Shown one piece after another: positions 7,201 to 18,035 of a stretch of DNA of 21,249 nt; position 1 is the first letter of the stretch, and each line of letters opens with the position of its first letter. The notes under the pieces are model-generated. The model did not search any database, was not told where the DNA came from, and saw only the letters and a program-made list of their open reading frames with translations. The stretch covers positions 1 through 21,249 of the forward strand of contig JAFMRN010000005.1 of NCBI GenBank assembly GCA_017354065.1, in the 5' to 3' direction. The translations under genes were made by a program, and so were the position numbers. Source of the DNA: Solirubrobacterales bacterium. Lineage in GTDB: Bacteria; Actinomycetota; Thermoleophilia; Solirubrobacterales; Solirubrobacteraceae.

Positions 7201-8196
7201 ATGCACGTCAAGAAGACCGCAGTTATCGCGGCGACCTCAGCGGTCGCCCTTGCGGTGCCCGCCAGCGCCGCGGCCGACTACGGCCATGTAGTAACGCCCG
7301 GTGAGAGCATCGAGTCGATCGCCGTCGCGGATGGCATCAACCCGACGACCCTGGCGGAAGCTAACGGGCTGTCGGCGTCCAGTCCGCTCACACCCGGTCA
7401 GGTGATCGAGATCCCGCCGGCCGCGAGCTCGGACAGCTCGGGCGCGTCGTCAGATTCCGACACGAGCTCATCGAGCCAGACCAGCGACAGCTCGTCCTCC
7501 TCAACCCAGGACAGCTCGTCTCAGAGCGCCGGCGGATACACCGTCCAGCCCGGTGACACGCTGTCCGAGATCGCGGCGCGTGAAGGCGTCAGCGCATCGC
7601 GACTGGCTGCCCTGAACGGCGTCAGCACCGACAGCCCGCTGCAGGCCGGCACCAGCCTGACGATGCCGTCGAGCTCATCAACGAGCACCGGCAGCGACAG
7701 CTCAGGCTCGTCGACCAGCGAGGAGACCTCCGCGGATACCGGCGCGACCGGCAGCGGGAACCAGCAGTCAAGCGGTCCCGACAACGGGCCCTACCCGACC
7801 AATGAGCGCGTCACGCCCAGCCAGGTCGGCTCCGAGGCTTCGATTGACGGCGTCGATCCGAGCTTCGCCTCGGCGATCGCCGACCAGGAGAGCGGGTTCA
7901 ACAACGACGAGGTGTCACCGACCGGCGCCGTCGGCGTGATGCAGATCGAGCCGAACACCTGGAACTGGATCAACACCTACGACAGCAAGCCCGGCGCCCC
8001 GCTGAACCCGGACAGCGCCTATGGCAACGTCGCCGCCGGCGCGCGCCTGCTGCACACCCTGGTGCAGCGCACCGGCTCGAACTCCGGCGCCGCGGCCGCC
8101 TACTACCAGGGCCTGGACTCGATCCAGAAGAACGGGATGTACAACGACACCAAGGCGTACGTCAACTCCGTGATGAACCTGGCCAACCAGTTCTAA
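7201..8196 (+). CDS. Secreted LysM lytic transglycosylase
   Basis: 331-aa exported peptidoglycan enzyme. The signal peptide is MHVKKTAVIAATSAVALAV to about ASAAA-DYG (cleavage near 25). LysM 1 spans about 29-72 (HVVTPGESIESIAV...). A Ser/Asp/Thr-rich linker (75-109) is followed by LysM 2 at about 112-156 (GYTVQPGDTLSEIAA...) and a second Ser-rich linker to about 195. The C-terminal SLT-type domain (about 212-331) has the catalytic Glu230 in IADQESGF and GAVGVMQIEPNTW (242-254), AGARLL and AAYYQG. It should cleave glycan strands while bound to the wall through the LysM repeats. I chose the ATG at 7201 because it begins a classical signal peptide; an in-frame TTG at 7138 would add 21 unconvincing residues. 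No strong Shine-Dalgarno is seen. The 88-base gap upstream holds only a CGATCT/AGATCG inverted repeat (7113-7132). Confidence 0.92.
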   Translation: MHVKKTAVIAATSAVALAVPASAAADYGHVVTPGESIESIAVADGINPTTLAEANGLSASSPLTPGQVIEIPPAASSDSSGASSDSDTSSSSQTSDSSSSSTQDSSSQSAGGYTVQPGDTLSEIAAREGVSASRLAALNGVSTDSPLQAGTSLTMPSSSSTSTGSDSSGSSTSEETSADTGATGSGNQQSSGPDNGPYPTNERVTPSQVGSEASIDGVDPSFASAIADQESGFNNDEVSPTGAVGVMQIEPNTWNWINTYDSKPGAPLNPDSAYGNVAAGARLLHTLVQRTGSNSGAAAAYYQGLDSIQKNGMYNDTKAYVNSVMNLANQF

Positions 8197-8200
8197 CCGG

Positions 8201-8243
8201 GGTTCCTCCAGCTGCCGGCGTGGCGGCGGGGCAGCGGGGAACC
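8201..8243 (+). terminator. Long hairpin after the transglycosylase gene
   Basis: Starting five bases after the stop codon: outer stem GGTTCC (8201-8206) with GGAACC (8238-8243), a small internal loop, and inner stem GCTGCC (8211-8216) with GGCAGC (8230-8235). There is no T-run after it. It probably stabilises the mRNA end or stops transcription, perhaps jointly with the next hairpin. Confidence 0.55.
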
Positions 8244-8258
8244 TGCGGAGCGTCCACA

Positions 8259-8290
8259 TCGGGGCGGGGAACTCAAAGTCCCCGCCCCGA
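8259..8290 (+). terminator. Perfect 11-bp hairpin just upstream of the ilvC -10
   Basis: TCGGGGCGGGG (8259-8269) is exactly complementary to CCCCGCCCCGA (8280-8290). The loop (AACTCAAAGT) can add an inner ACT/AGT stem beyond a one-base bulge. It lacks a T-run and ends five bases before the ilvC -10. It may be a U-less terminator for the gene upstream, or, as DNA, a dyad covering the ilvC -35 region. Confidence 0.6.
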
Positions 8291-8295
8291 GTAAG

Positions 8296-8301
8296 TACGC
8301 T
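8296..8301 (+). promoter_or_regulatory. ilvC -10 element, leaderless arrangement
   Basis: TACGCT fits TANNNT and ends six bases before the ilvC ATG (8308). Transcription would start at or beside the start codon. No Shine-Dalgarno precedes ilvC (CCAAGC), in keeping with a leaderless message. Confidence 0.5.
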
Positions 8302-8307
8302 CCAAGC

Positions 8308-9300
8308 ATGTTTTACGACTCCGATGCTGATCTCCACGTCCTGGACGGCAAGACCGTCGCGATCATCGGGTATGGGTCCCAAGGCCATGCCCACTCGCTG
8401 AACCTCAAGGACTCGGGGGTAGACGTCGTAGTCGGCCTGCGGCCCGGCTCCGCGAGCGTCGCGAAGGCCGAGGCCAACGGCCTCAAGGTGCTCGATCCCG
8501 CCGCCGCGGCCGCCGCCGGCGACGTGGTTCAGCTGCTCGTCCCCGACGAGCTGCACGGCAAGGTCTGGGAGGAGGTCCAAGGCGGAATCCAGCCCGGCAA
8601 CCTGCTGCTGTTCGGCCACGGCTTCAGCGTCCTGTATGAGACCGTCGTCCCGCCCAAGGACGTTGACGTGGCGCTGGTCGCGCCCAAGGGCCCGGGCCAC
8701 CTGGTCCGGCGCCTGTATGAGGAAGGCACCGGCATCCCCGGCCTGATCGCGATCCACCAGGACGCGACCGGGAACGCTCAGAAGGTCGCGCTGGCCTACG
8801 CGAAGGGCATCGGCCTGACGCGCGCCGGCGTGTTCGAGACGACCTTCAAGGAGGAGACCGAGACCGACCTGTTCGGCGAACAGGCCGTGCTGTGCGGCGG
8901 CGCCTCAGAGCTGGTCCAGGCCGGGTACGAGACCCTGGTGGAAGCCGGCTACAACCCGCAGATGGCCTACTTCGAGTGCCTCCACGAGCTGAAGCTGATC
9001 GTCGATTTGATGTATGAGAAGGGCCTGTCGGGGATGCGCTACTCGATCTCCAACACCGCGGAGTACGGCGACTACACCCGCGGCAAGCGCGTGATCACCG
9101 ACCAGACACGCCAGGAGATGAAGCGGATCCTGGCCGAGATCCAATCCGGCGAGTTCGCGCGCGAGTGGATCGCCGAGAACAACGCCGGTCAGGAGAACTT
9201 CAAGCGGATGCGCTCCGAGCAGGCCGGCACCCAGGTAGAGGGCGTCGGCAAGGACCTGCGCTCGCGGATGGACTGGATCGACACCAGCTTCGCGGAGTAG
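8308..9300 (+). CDS. ilvC: IlvC, ketol-acid reductoisomerase (class I)
   Basis: 330-aa short-form (class I) enzyme that isomerises and reduces acetolactate or acetohydroxybutyrate with NADPH and Mg2+ in valine, leucine and isoleucine synthesis. The Rossmann motif is [19 protein letters not shown] (19-37). The NADPH-selecting loop GLRPGSAS (43-50) carries Arg45 and Ser48. GHGF (103-106) holds His104. [21 protein letters not shown] (115-135) is the family signature. Metal ligands Asp187 and Glu191 lie in ETDLFGEQ, with Glu223 and Glu227 in FECLHELK and Ser248 in SISNTAE. The length matches the family. It stands alone, without ilvB or ilvN beside it, and ends three bases from the convergent DUF1707 gene. 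Confidence 0.97.
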   Translation: MFYDSDADLHVLDGKTVAIIGYGSQGHAHSLNLKDSGVDVVVGLRPGSASVAKAEANGLKVLDPAAAAAAGDVVQLLVPDELHGKVWEEVQGGIQPGNLLLFGHGFSVLYETVVPPKDVDVALVAPKGPGHLVRRLYEEGTGIPGLIAIHQDATGNAQKVALAYAKGIGLTRAGVFETTFKEETETDLFGEQAVLCGGASELVQAGYETLVEAGYNPQMAYFECLHELKLIVDLMYEKGLSGMRYSISNTAEYGDYTRGKRVITDQTRQEMKRILAEIQSGEFAREWIAENNAGQENFKRMRSEQAGTQVEGVGKDLRSRMDWIDTSFAE

Positions 9301-9303
9301 GTG

Positions 9304-9711
9304 TCAGTAGCCGGCGCGCTGCTGGCCCCAGTGCCGCCGGCCGCGGCCGAAAGACAGCATCCTCGCGATGAACAGCAGCGGGAAGATCCAGAAGATGTGG
9401 AACACGGCATGGATCACCGCACCGGTTACCGCGATCGCGGCGAACACGGCCACTACCAGCATGAATGTCCGTTGCGGCGGGTGGCCGACGGCCATGTGGG
9501 GAAGCGGGCCCGCGGGGGCGCCGCTCGGTAGGTCGGCGGTCAGCGCGCGCAGGTCGGCGCCGAACTTGGCGGCGTTGCAGCGCTCGATGCGCTCCTCAAA
9601 CTCGACGGAATCGAGGCGGCCCTCGGCGTGTGCCTGGCGCAGCTGCTCAGCCACGGCCTCGCGTTCGGCATCACCGATCCGGATGTCAGTCTGGGGGAAG
9701 TAGTCGTACAT
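9304..9711 (-). CDS. DUF1707 domain membrane protein
   Basis: 135-aa protein. Residues 8-62 are a DUF1707 domain (TDIRIGDAEREAVAEQLRQA, then EGRLDSVEFEERIERCNAA, then DLRALTADLP), a small soluble domain common at the N-terminus of actinobacterial membrane proteins. Two hydrophobic helices follow, about 83-103 and 105-119, and then a basic tail (RGRRHWGQQR). The function of the family is not established. I chose the ATG at 9711 because GAGGAG lies about seven bases upstream and the domain begins immediately; the frame is open to 9915, but the extra 68 residues are low-complexity and Pro-rich. It is convergent with ilvC and divergent from serC. Confidence 0.85.
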   Translation of the reverse strand: MYDYFPQTDIRIGDAEREAVAEQLRQAHAEGRLDSVEFEERIERCNAAKFGADLRALTADLPSGAPAGPLPHMAVGHPPQRTFMLVVAVFAAIAVTGAVIHAVFHIFWIFPLLFIARMLSFGRGRRHWGQQRAGY

Positions 9712-12822
<3,111 letters not shown>

Positions 12823-12826
<4 letters not shown>

Positions 12827-14256
12827 CCGTCGTCGCTCCGGCCGTCCTGGCCTGTCGCCGAACGCCAGGCCAGGGCCGCGGCGACCCGCCGGTTGGCGCG
12901 CAGCTCCGCCGGCAGCTCCAGCGCCTCATACACGTCGCGGACGTGCTTCTCCACGGTCTTGGGGGAGATCCCCAAGCGGTTGGCGATCGCGTTGTTGCTG
13001 TGCCCGTCTGAGAGCAGCTCCAGGACGTCACGCTGGCGGGTGGTGAGCTGGGCGACCAGGGCTTGGACGTGCGCGTCGAGCACCGGCTCAAACGCGCTGT
13101 GCTGTTCTGTCGGGGTTCCGGCGCCCGGGTCCTCTGGCACGTCCGGGTCCGGTTCCGGCGGTTTCTTCGGGGCCGAGTGCGCCACGAGCGCACGGGTCGC
13201 CAACGCCGTCACTAGCTCCAGTAGCTCCGGATCGGCGTCGATCCCCGCCTGGTGGACGAGGGTGCCAAGCTGTTTGCCCTCCCGTGACAGCGGGGTGGCG
13301 ACCTGCCCGGTAGCTGGTGTAGCCCGCGCATCGCCGACGAGCAGACGCAGTTGAGGATCGCCGAGGGTCAGCGCGAGCTCACCCTGGAACAGGCTGGGCT
13401 CCGGGTTCTGCAACGCGATCAGCGCGAGTCGCGCGCGCATCCGGTCGAGTGACAGCACGCCGCTGGTGATGCCCACCGCCGCGACCATCACGCCAAGCGA
13501 AGCGAACGTTTCGACCCCGCCGCTCATCGGCGTGCTCGGGTCGTTGGTTGCGCTGTCTGCCACCGCGGCCACGACCAGTGAGATCGCGGTGAACGCGATC
13601 GCGCCCCCGAACAGGCTGAAGCGCGCGAACCCGCGTGCGCGCCGGGCCCGCGCCACGACCATCGGCGCGATGATCACGACCAGTATCAGCTCGACGACGT
13701 TCTGGATCATGCGGATCACGTCGCCCGCGCCGGCGATGTACAGGAAGTGCAGCGGCGGTCCGATGTGCGCGCCGCCGTAGTCGGGCGCGATGATGTCGCG
13801 GACGATCGCCAGGCCGACCGAGGTGAGGTACGCGACCGCGGCCATCACCCGTGAGGCGCGGTTCGGCAGCCGGCCGGTCGGGAAGCTCAGGCACAGATGC
13901 GCCAGAACCGGGTCATACAGGTCCCGCAGCGTCCAGCCGACGATCCGGATCACCTCGACGTTGGAGTAGCGCAGCTCGCCCATGAAGCGGCCCGCGCCGG
14001 CCAGTAGCAGCAGGAACACCAAACGCCTGGGCGCATGCCCGCGCACAGCTGCCGCGCAGACGATGTAGCTCGCCGCTGATGTCGCGCCGAGCAGGTCAGC
14101 CGACGCGTTGAAGCGGTGAGAGGCGACGGCTGCCACGACCGCTACCGCGCCGACCGTTAGCGCTGCCACGAAGGCCAGGGCGTCGGTGCTGGGACGCGCG
14201 GCCAGTTCGCTCTGGGCGCGGCCTGTCAAGTTCGTCCATGAAGTGACGGGCGCCAT
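12823..14256 (-). CDS. Membrane-anchored LuxR-family regulator with sensor-kinase-like N-terminus
   Basis: 477 aa from the ATG at 14256. About eight hydrophobic segments (near 25-46, 53-72, 78-90, 105-125, 136-155, 185-203, 212-234, 250-268) make a membrane domain. LCLSFPTGRL (121-130) is a motif I associate with actinobacterial multi-pass sensor kinases. After the last helix, LFQGELALTLGDPQLRLLV (289-307) and DADPELLELVTALATRAL (340-357) look like the linker of those kinases. Instead of kinase domains, a Pro-rich spacer (about 362-383) leads to a C-terminal LuxR helix-turn-helix at 403-464 (LTTRQRDVLELLSDG...NAIANRLGISPKTVEKHVRDVYEAL). The likely mode is signal sensing and DNA binding in one membrane protein, without phosphotransfer. 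An upstream TTG at 14394 would add 46 unconvincing residues. Target genes are unknown. Confidence 0.85.
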
Positions 14257-14478
14257 CCCTGACCAATAGTCAAGCAGACTGGTTGCCGCTGTGATCCCTA
14301 TAGATGCAGGGAAATCGGGGAGGTAGGGTTTTCCCCCATTGCGCTGCCCGCGCGCGGGAGGCACCCTTCCGGCACGCGTTGCTTCTTGGGCCAAGGGTGT
14401 GCTTCCTGATTCCCGGAGGCAAGGGGGGCGTGGCGTGACCGCTTAGCTGCGGACACGACGAAGTGGGGCATGTCAGCC

Positions 14479-14513
14479 GCCCGCTCGCGACCCCCCGGCC
14501 GTTGCGAGCGGGC
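14479..14513. repeat. 10-bp perfect inverted repeat upstream of leuL
   Basis: GCCCGCTCGC (14479-14488) and GCGAGCGGGC (14504-14513) are exact complements around a 15-base loop. It lies about 70-100 bases before the proposed leuL transcription start. It could be an insulating terminator, or an operator if leuA is also controlled by a DNA-binding protein. Confidence 0.6.
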
Positions 14514-14568
14514 CGGCCTGCCCGCCCCGTCAACAGGTTCCCGCGCTCTGGCGTGGCTCTCCGTTCTG

Positions 14569-14574
14569 TATCCT
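14569..14574 (+). promoter_or_regulatory. Candidate -10 element for leuL-leuA
   Basis: TATCCT fits TANNNT, is directly preceded by TG, and ends 11 bases before the leuL ATG. Transcription would start near 14581, giving leuL a leader of about five bases. No clear -35 is seen at 16-18 bases. Confidence 0.45.
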
Positions 14575-14585
14575 CCCGGGCAGCG

Positions 14586-14642
14586 ATGTTCTCTCGCTTC
14601 TCGCACCTCCTGCTTCTCCTGCTCCCCCTCCGGGGGGAATAG
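14586..14642 (+). CDS. leuL: Leucine leader peptide (leuL)
   Basis: 18-codon reading frame ATG...TAG encoding MFSRFSHLLLLLLPLRGE. It has six consecutive Leu codons (CTC CTG CTT CTC CTG CTC, 14607-14624) and a seventh after one Pro. It lies 73 bases upstream of leuA in the same direction and too close to be anything but its leader. Runs of Leu codons before leuA are the hallmark of ribosome-mediated attenuation: with scarce charged tRNA-Leu the ribosome stalls in the run and changes the folding of the RNA ahead. The frame was read directly base by base. It probably starts on a near-leaderless message (TATCCT at 14569-14574). The small size and Leu-rich content make a structural protein role unlikely. 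Confidence 0.85.
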   Translation: MFSRFSHLLLLLLPLRGE

Positions 14643-14710
14643 CGCGCCGGCGGCCGCTTGTAGCCGCGAACCATGAAGCAGCAGACCGAGTAGATCTTCC
14701 AAGGAGAGCA
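14607..14710 (+). promoter_or_regulatory. leuA attenuator: Leu codons complementary to leuA ribosome site
   Basis: The Leu-codon run can pair with two downstream segments. TCTCCT (14615-14620) is complementary to AGGAGA (14702-14707), the leuA Shine-Dalgarno, and TGC (14611-14613) to GCA (14708-14710) across one bulged base. Alternatively CTGCTTC (14610-14616) is exactly complementary to GAAGCAG (14675-14681). CCCCC/GGGGG (14624-14628, 14632-14636) and GCGGC/GCCGC (14650-14654, 14663-14667) give further hairpins. No T-run terminator is seen, so control of translation of leuA is the favoured model (inference). Confidence 0.55.
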
Positions 14711-14715
14711 TTCAG

Positions 14716-16272
14716 ATGACCCCATCGCGGGACCCCAACCAAGTACTGATCTTCGATACGACGCTGCGCGACGGTGAGCAGTCGCCCGGCATCAGCCTGA
14801 CGCCCCAGGAGAAGCTGGAGATCGCCCAGCAGCTCGCGCGGCTCGGGGTCGACGTGATCGAGGCCGGCTTCCCGATTGCCTCACCCGGCGACTTTGAGGC
14901 GGTCCAGCTGATCGCCCGCCAGGTCGACGGACCGATCATCACGGGCCTGGCCCGCGCCCAGTTCCCCGACATCGAGCGCGCGGCGGAGGCGATCCAGGAC
15001 GCGCCCGCACGCCGGATCCACACGTTCCTGTCCACGTCTGACATCCACATCAAGCATCAGATGCAGAACACGCGTGAGGACGTGCTCGGCATGACCCGCG
15101 CGGCGGTCGCTCACGCCAAGTCATTTGTTGAGGACGTGGAGTTCTCGCCGATGGACGCCACGCGCTCAGACGTCGAGTTCACCGCCGAAGTGCTGAAGAT
15201 CGCGATCGCTGAGGGCGCCACCACGATCAACATCCCCGACACGGTCGGCTACACGCTGCCCCACGAGTACGCGGCGTTCCTGACCCGCCTGTATGAGCTG
15301 GTGCCGGAGCTGGCAGACGTGGTCCTGTCAGTGCACTGCCACGACGACCTGGGGCTTGCGGTCGCCAACTCGCTGTCCGGCATCCAGGCCGGGGCGCGGC
15401 AGGTCGAGTGCGCGGTCAACGGGATCGGCGAGCGTGCTGGCAACACTTCTCTGGAGGAGGTGATCATGCTGCTGGACACGCGCCGGAACGAGCTCGGCCT
15501 GCACACCCAGGCGGTCACCCGGGAGATCGCGCGGACCTCACGGATCGTCTCGCGCCTGACCGGTTACCCGGTGCAGCCCAACAAGGCGATCGTCGGTGCC
15601 AACGCGTTTGCGCACGAGTCCGGAATCCACCAGGACGGGGTGCTGAAGGACCGCTCAACGTTCGAGATCATGGATGCCGAATCAATCGGGCTGGACTCCA
15701 ACCATCTGGTGCTTGGCAAGCACTCCGGTCGCCACGCGCTGAAGGACGCGCTTTCAGAGATGGGGATCGAGGTGGACGGCCAGGCACTGAACACCGCGTT
15801 CAAGCGCTTCAAGGAGATCGCGGACAAGAAGAAGCAGGTCACCGCTATGGATCTGGAGGCGCTGGTCACCGACGAGCTGCGCGAGGGCGAGGATGACTTC
15901 AGCCTGGAGTTCTTCGACGTGGACGCGTCCTCGGCCCGGCCGCCGTTCGCCAAGGTCGGGATCCGGAACCCCGAGGGGCAGGTCCTCGAGGGGTCGTTCA
16001 CCGGCGACGGCCCGATCGACGCGGTCTTCCGCGCCATCGCCGCCGCAACCGGTGTCGACGCCAAGCTCCGCGAGTTCCGGATCGGGGCGGTCACCGGCGG
16101 TGATGACGCGCTGGGCGAGACCTCGGTCGTGCTGGAGATCGACGCTGCCACCGGCGCGGGCCAGGCGCTGTCCACCGACATCATCGACGCGGCGGCCCGG
16201 GCCTACGTGCGTGCGCTGTCAACCGCGCTGCGCCGGGCGCGCGTGGTCGCCGAGGATGTGGCAACGCCTTGA
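14716..16272 (+). CDS. leuA: LeuA, 2-isopropylmalate synthase
   Basis: 518-aa long-form enzyme that condenses acetyl-CoA with 2-oxoisovalerate, the committed step to leucine. IFDTTLRDGEQSPG (12-25) carries the metal- and substrate-binding Asp14, Arg18 and Asp19. EAGFPIASPGDFEAV (49-63) follows. VHCHDDLGLAVANS (206-219) carries metal ligands His207 and His209, then NGIGERAGN (235-243) and HESGIHQDG (300-308). The C-terminal 120 or so residues form the leucine-binding regulatory domain (LEGSFTGDGPIDAVFRAI region), so feedback inhibition is expected in addition to the leader-peptide control. The start is fixed by AAGGAG (14701-14706) nine bases before the ATG. It ends 9 bases before a strong hairpin that separates it from the convergent patatin gene. 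Confidence 0.97.
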   Translation: MTPSRDPNQVLIFDTTLRDGEQSPGISLTPQEKLEIAQQLARLGVDVIEAGFPIASPGDFEAVQLIARQVDGPIITGLARAQFPDIERAAEAIQDAPARRIHTFLSTSDIHIKHQMQNTREDVLGMTRAAVAHAKSFVEDVEFSPMDATRSDVEFTAEVLKIAIAEGATTINIPDTVGYTLPHEYAAFLTRLYELVPELADVVLSVHCHDDLGLAVANSLSGIQAGARQVECAVNGIGERAGNTSLEEVIMLLDTRRNELGLHTQAVTREIARTSRIVSRLTGYPVQPNKAIVGANAFAHESGIHQDGVLKDRSTFEIMDAESIGLDSNHLVLGKHSGRHALKDALSEMGIEVDGQALNTAFKRFKEIADKKKQVTAMDLEALVTDELREGEDDFSLEFFDVDASSARPPFAKVGIRNPEGQVLEGSFTGDGPIDAVFRAIAAATGVDAKLREFRIGAVTGGDDALGETSVVLEIDAATGAGQALSTDIIDAAARAYVRALSTALRRARVVAEDVATP

Positions 16273-16281
16273 GCTGCTGAC

Positions 16282-16312
16282 CGGGGCACCAAGTTTTGAA
16301 TTTGGTGCCCCG
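16282..16312. terminator. Bidirectional hairpin between leuA and patatin gene
   Basis: CGGGGCACCAA (16282-16292) and TTGGTGCCCCG (16302-16312) form a perfect 11-bp stem around a nine-base loop. It fills the 43-base gap between two converging genes, starts ten bases after the leuA stop and ends four bases before the patatin stop. A short T/A-rich loop but no long T-run is present, so it most likely ends both transcripts. Confidence 0.8.
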
Positions 16313-16315
16313 CAG

Positions 16316-17317
16316 CTACGCCGCGGCCAGCGCCAGGCCCTGGCGGTAACCGGCGGCGAGAACCTCCTCCTGCGGGCCGAAGGCCATCAGGTTGGGGCTC
16401 ATCGCCAGCCCGGCTTCCCGGTTTGGGGCGATAACTGAGACCTCGGCTCCGCGCGCCTTCAGCACCGTCGCCTCAAAGCCGGTGACCGACCGTGAGGCGT
16501 TGCGCGCCAGGCTGAGCACCGCGCTCGGCCCGCGCAGCCCCGCGGTCGGGTTCAGACACAGGACCCGGGTGCCGCGTTTGACCGGCGCGGCGTCGAGGTT
16601 CGCCGGGCTCCAGACGCCGCCGTCGACGTACTCGGCGCCACCGATCGGGACCGGCGCGAACAGCCACGGGACCGTGCAGGAGGCGATCACGGCGTCTGCC
16701 ACGCTCGCCTCGGGCGCGCCCGGCGCGCCGAAGATCACCCGCCGCCCGGTGGCACGGTCGACGGCGGCCACCAACAGCCGCCCGTCAAAGCTGAGCTGTT
16801 GGCGCTCCAGGCTCTCGCGCAGCGCCCCGAGCGTTCCCGATGCGCGCGGTAGCGCCTTCAGTGCGGCGATCCGCGCCAATGCCCCTGCGGGCGTGGTGAC
16901 CCCGAGCGCCGCCTCCGCGAACGGGGCGCTCAGCGCCAATGCCAGCTCAGCCGCCGGCGTGGTCAGGCTTGAGATCGGTGTCCGCAGTGCGGCTGCCGCC
17001 GCCGCCAACGGCGCCAGCGAGTGCTGGGCCACATTCAGCACCGGTGCTACGACTGTGTCCACCGCGGCCGGGACCCGGCGGAACCGAACCTCAGGCACCG
17101 TGGGCAGCAGGTCAGCCTTTCCGCCCGGGCGGGGCAGTGCTCTGCCGGCCGCGATCCGCGCGGCGACGATCGACCCGGCGGAGGTGCCAAGGAACGCCTC
17201 GCAGTCCGCGAGCTTGTAGCCGGTCGCGTCCTCGTAGCCGGCGAGCAAGCCGCCCATCCAGGCCTCGCCCAACACGCCGCCGCCGCCGAGCACGAGCATG
17301 TCTGGTGCGCTGGCCAT
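16316..17317 (-). CDS. Patatin-like phospholipase
   Basis: 333-aa cytosolic acyl hydrolase of the patatin family. It has the oxyanion-hole glycines LGGGGVLGEAW (10-20), nucleophile elbow GTSAGS with Ser46, and the dyad aspartate Asp232 in YVDGGVWSPANLDAA. No signal peptide or membrane helix is obvious, though residues 90-140 are Ala/Leu-rich and could lie against a membrane. The family cleaves phospholipids or lipid esters; the substrate here is unknown. It lies 21 bases downstream of the pcm-like gene on the same strand but has its own TACCTT element seven bases before the ATG, so it may be transcribed separately as a leaderless message. Confidence 0.9.
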   Translation of the reverse strand: MASAPDMLVLGGGGVLGEAWMGGLLAGYEDATGYKLADCEAFLGTSAGSIVAARIAAGRALPRPGGKADLLPTVPEVRFRRVPAAVDTVVAPVLNVAQHSLAPLAAAAAALRTPISSLTTPAAELALALSAPFAEAALGVTTPAGALARIAALKALPRASGTLGALRESLERQQLSFDGRLLVAAVDRATGRRVIFGAPGAPEASVADAVIASCTVPWLFAPVPIGGAEYVDGGVWSPANLDAAPVKRGTRVLCLNPTAGLRGPSAVLSLARNASRSVTGFEATVLKARGAEVSVIAPNREAGLAMSPNLMAFGPQEEVLAAGYRQGLALAAA

Positions 17318-17324
17318 GGCGCCA

Positions 17325-17330
17325 AAGGTA
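17325..17330 (-). promoter_or_regulatory. -10 element for a leaderless patatin message
   Basis: On the minus strand TACCTT (17330 to 17325) ends seven bases before the patatin ATG at 17317, with no Shine-Dalgarno in between (TGGCGCC). It lies in the 21-base gap after the pcm-like stop codon. Confidence 0.45.
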
Positions 17331-17338
17331 TCGGTCCT

Positions 17339-18019
17339 TCAGTCGTGCAGCCCCATGAAGAACCCGCGCGTCTGATCGACCTGTCTGAGCACGCCGTCAC
17401 GGAGCTCAAAGGCGGGGATCAGCTGGGCGTCGGTGCGGCCCCGGGCTCTGCGGATCGGGGCGACCAGACGGCCTTCGGGCGCAAGCTGCTCCGTCCAGGC
17501 CCCTGTCACCCCTTCAGCGGCCGCGGTCACGATGATCCGCTGATACGGCGCGTTGGCGGCGTGTCCGTGACGGCCGTCGCCACAGATCGTGTCGACCTCG
17601 ACGCCCAGTTCGGCCAGGTGCCGCGCGGCGCGGCTGACGATCGTCGGATCGACGTCGACGCTCGAGACACGGCCGCCGGGGCCCGTCAGATGCTTGAGCA
17701 GGGCGGCGTTGTAGCCGGTACCGAGGCCGACCTCCAGCACGTTGTCACCGGGGTTGACCGCAAGCAGCTCAAGCATCGCCGCCATCATCGACGGTTGAGA
17801 GGAGGAGGACAGCGGCTCGCCGCCACGGTTGCGCTTGGTGATGATCGCGTCATCGGTGTAAACCGCCTCCAAGCCTTCGGTGTCAGCCAGCTCCGGCAGG
17901 AACGCTTCACGCGGGATCGCGGCGAACGCCGCGGCGACGGCGTCGCTCCGGCACGCGCCGTTGGCGCGGATCGCGCTGACCAGTTCCCGGCGCAGCCCAG
18001 CGCTGAGCTTCAAGTCCAT
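17339..18019 (-). CDS. pcm: Protein-L-isoaspartate O-methyltransferase-like protein
   Basis: 226-aa PCMT-family methyltransferase, predicted to methylate isoaspartyl residues in damaged proteins with SAM. Visible are IPREAFLPE (35-43), the family's SSSSQPSMMAAMLELL (71-86), motif I NVLEVGLGTGYNAALL (93-108) and acidic SVDVDPTIV (120-128), followed by a conserved-looking PYQRIIVTAAAEGV and QLAPEGRLVAPI. The size suits the family (200-230 aa). The start is ATG at 18019. TACGGT on the minus strand (18039 to 18034) may be its -10, giving a leader of about seven bases containing GATGGGGG. Divergent from the XRE-cupin gene with 55 bases between starts. The exact substrate is not certain, since the family includes other methyltransferases. 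Confidence 0.85.
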   Translation of the reverse strand: MDLKLSAGLRRELVSAIRANGACRSDAVAAAFAAIPREAFLPELADTEGLEAVYTDDAIITKRNRGGEPLSSSSQPSMMAAMLELLAVNPGDNVLEVGLGTGYNAALLKHLTGPGGRVSSVDVDPTIVSRAARHLAELGVEVDTICGDGRHGHAANAPYQRIIVTAAAEGVTGAWTEQLAPEGRLVAPIRRARGRTDAQLIPAFELRDGVLRQVDQTRGFFMGLHD

Positions 18020-18035
18020 GCCCCCATCTTGTCAC

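Larger units (their letters stand above)
14257..14585. other. Divergent control region between LuxR gene and leuL-leuA
   Basis: 329 bases without a supported gene. It holds a possible minus-strand -10 for the LuxR gene (TATAGG, 14302 to 14297), a perfect 12-nt palindrome CCCGCGCGCGGG (14347-14358), and a 7-bp inverted repeat CACCCTT/AAGGGTG (14362-14399). There is also a strong 10-bp hairpin GCCCGCTCGC/GCGAGCGGGC (14479-14513), and a -10 candidate TATCCT (14569-14574) for leuL. None of the hairpins has a T-run. Confidence 0.5.

Noticed and set aside
14257..14394. 46-residue TTG-started extension of the LuxR protein
   Set aside because: A TTG start is not needed, the extension has no domain-like character, and the ATG at 14256 directly precedes the membrane domain.
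14395..14580. T-box riboswitch upstream of leuA
   Set aside because: No TGGNACCGCG-type T-box sequence is present. The GGCGTGACCGC at about 14432 is a poor match.
14298..14711. Minus-strand open frames across the leuA leader
   Set aside because: Composition is arbitrary Arg/Gly/Pro-rich, there is no ribosome site, and the opposite strand has a convincing leader peptide.
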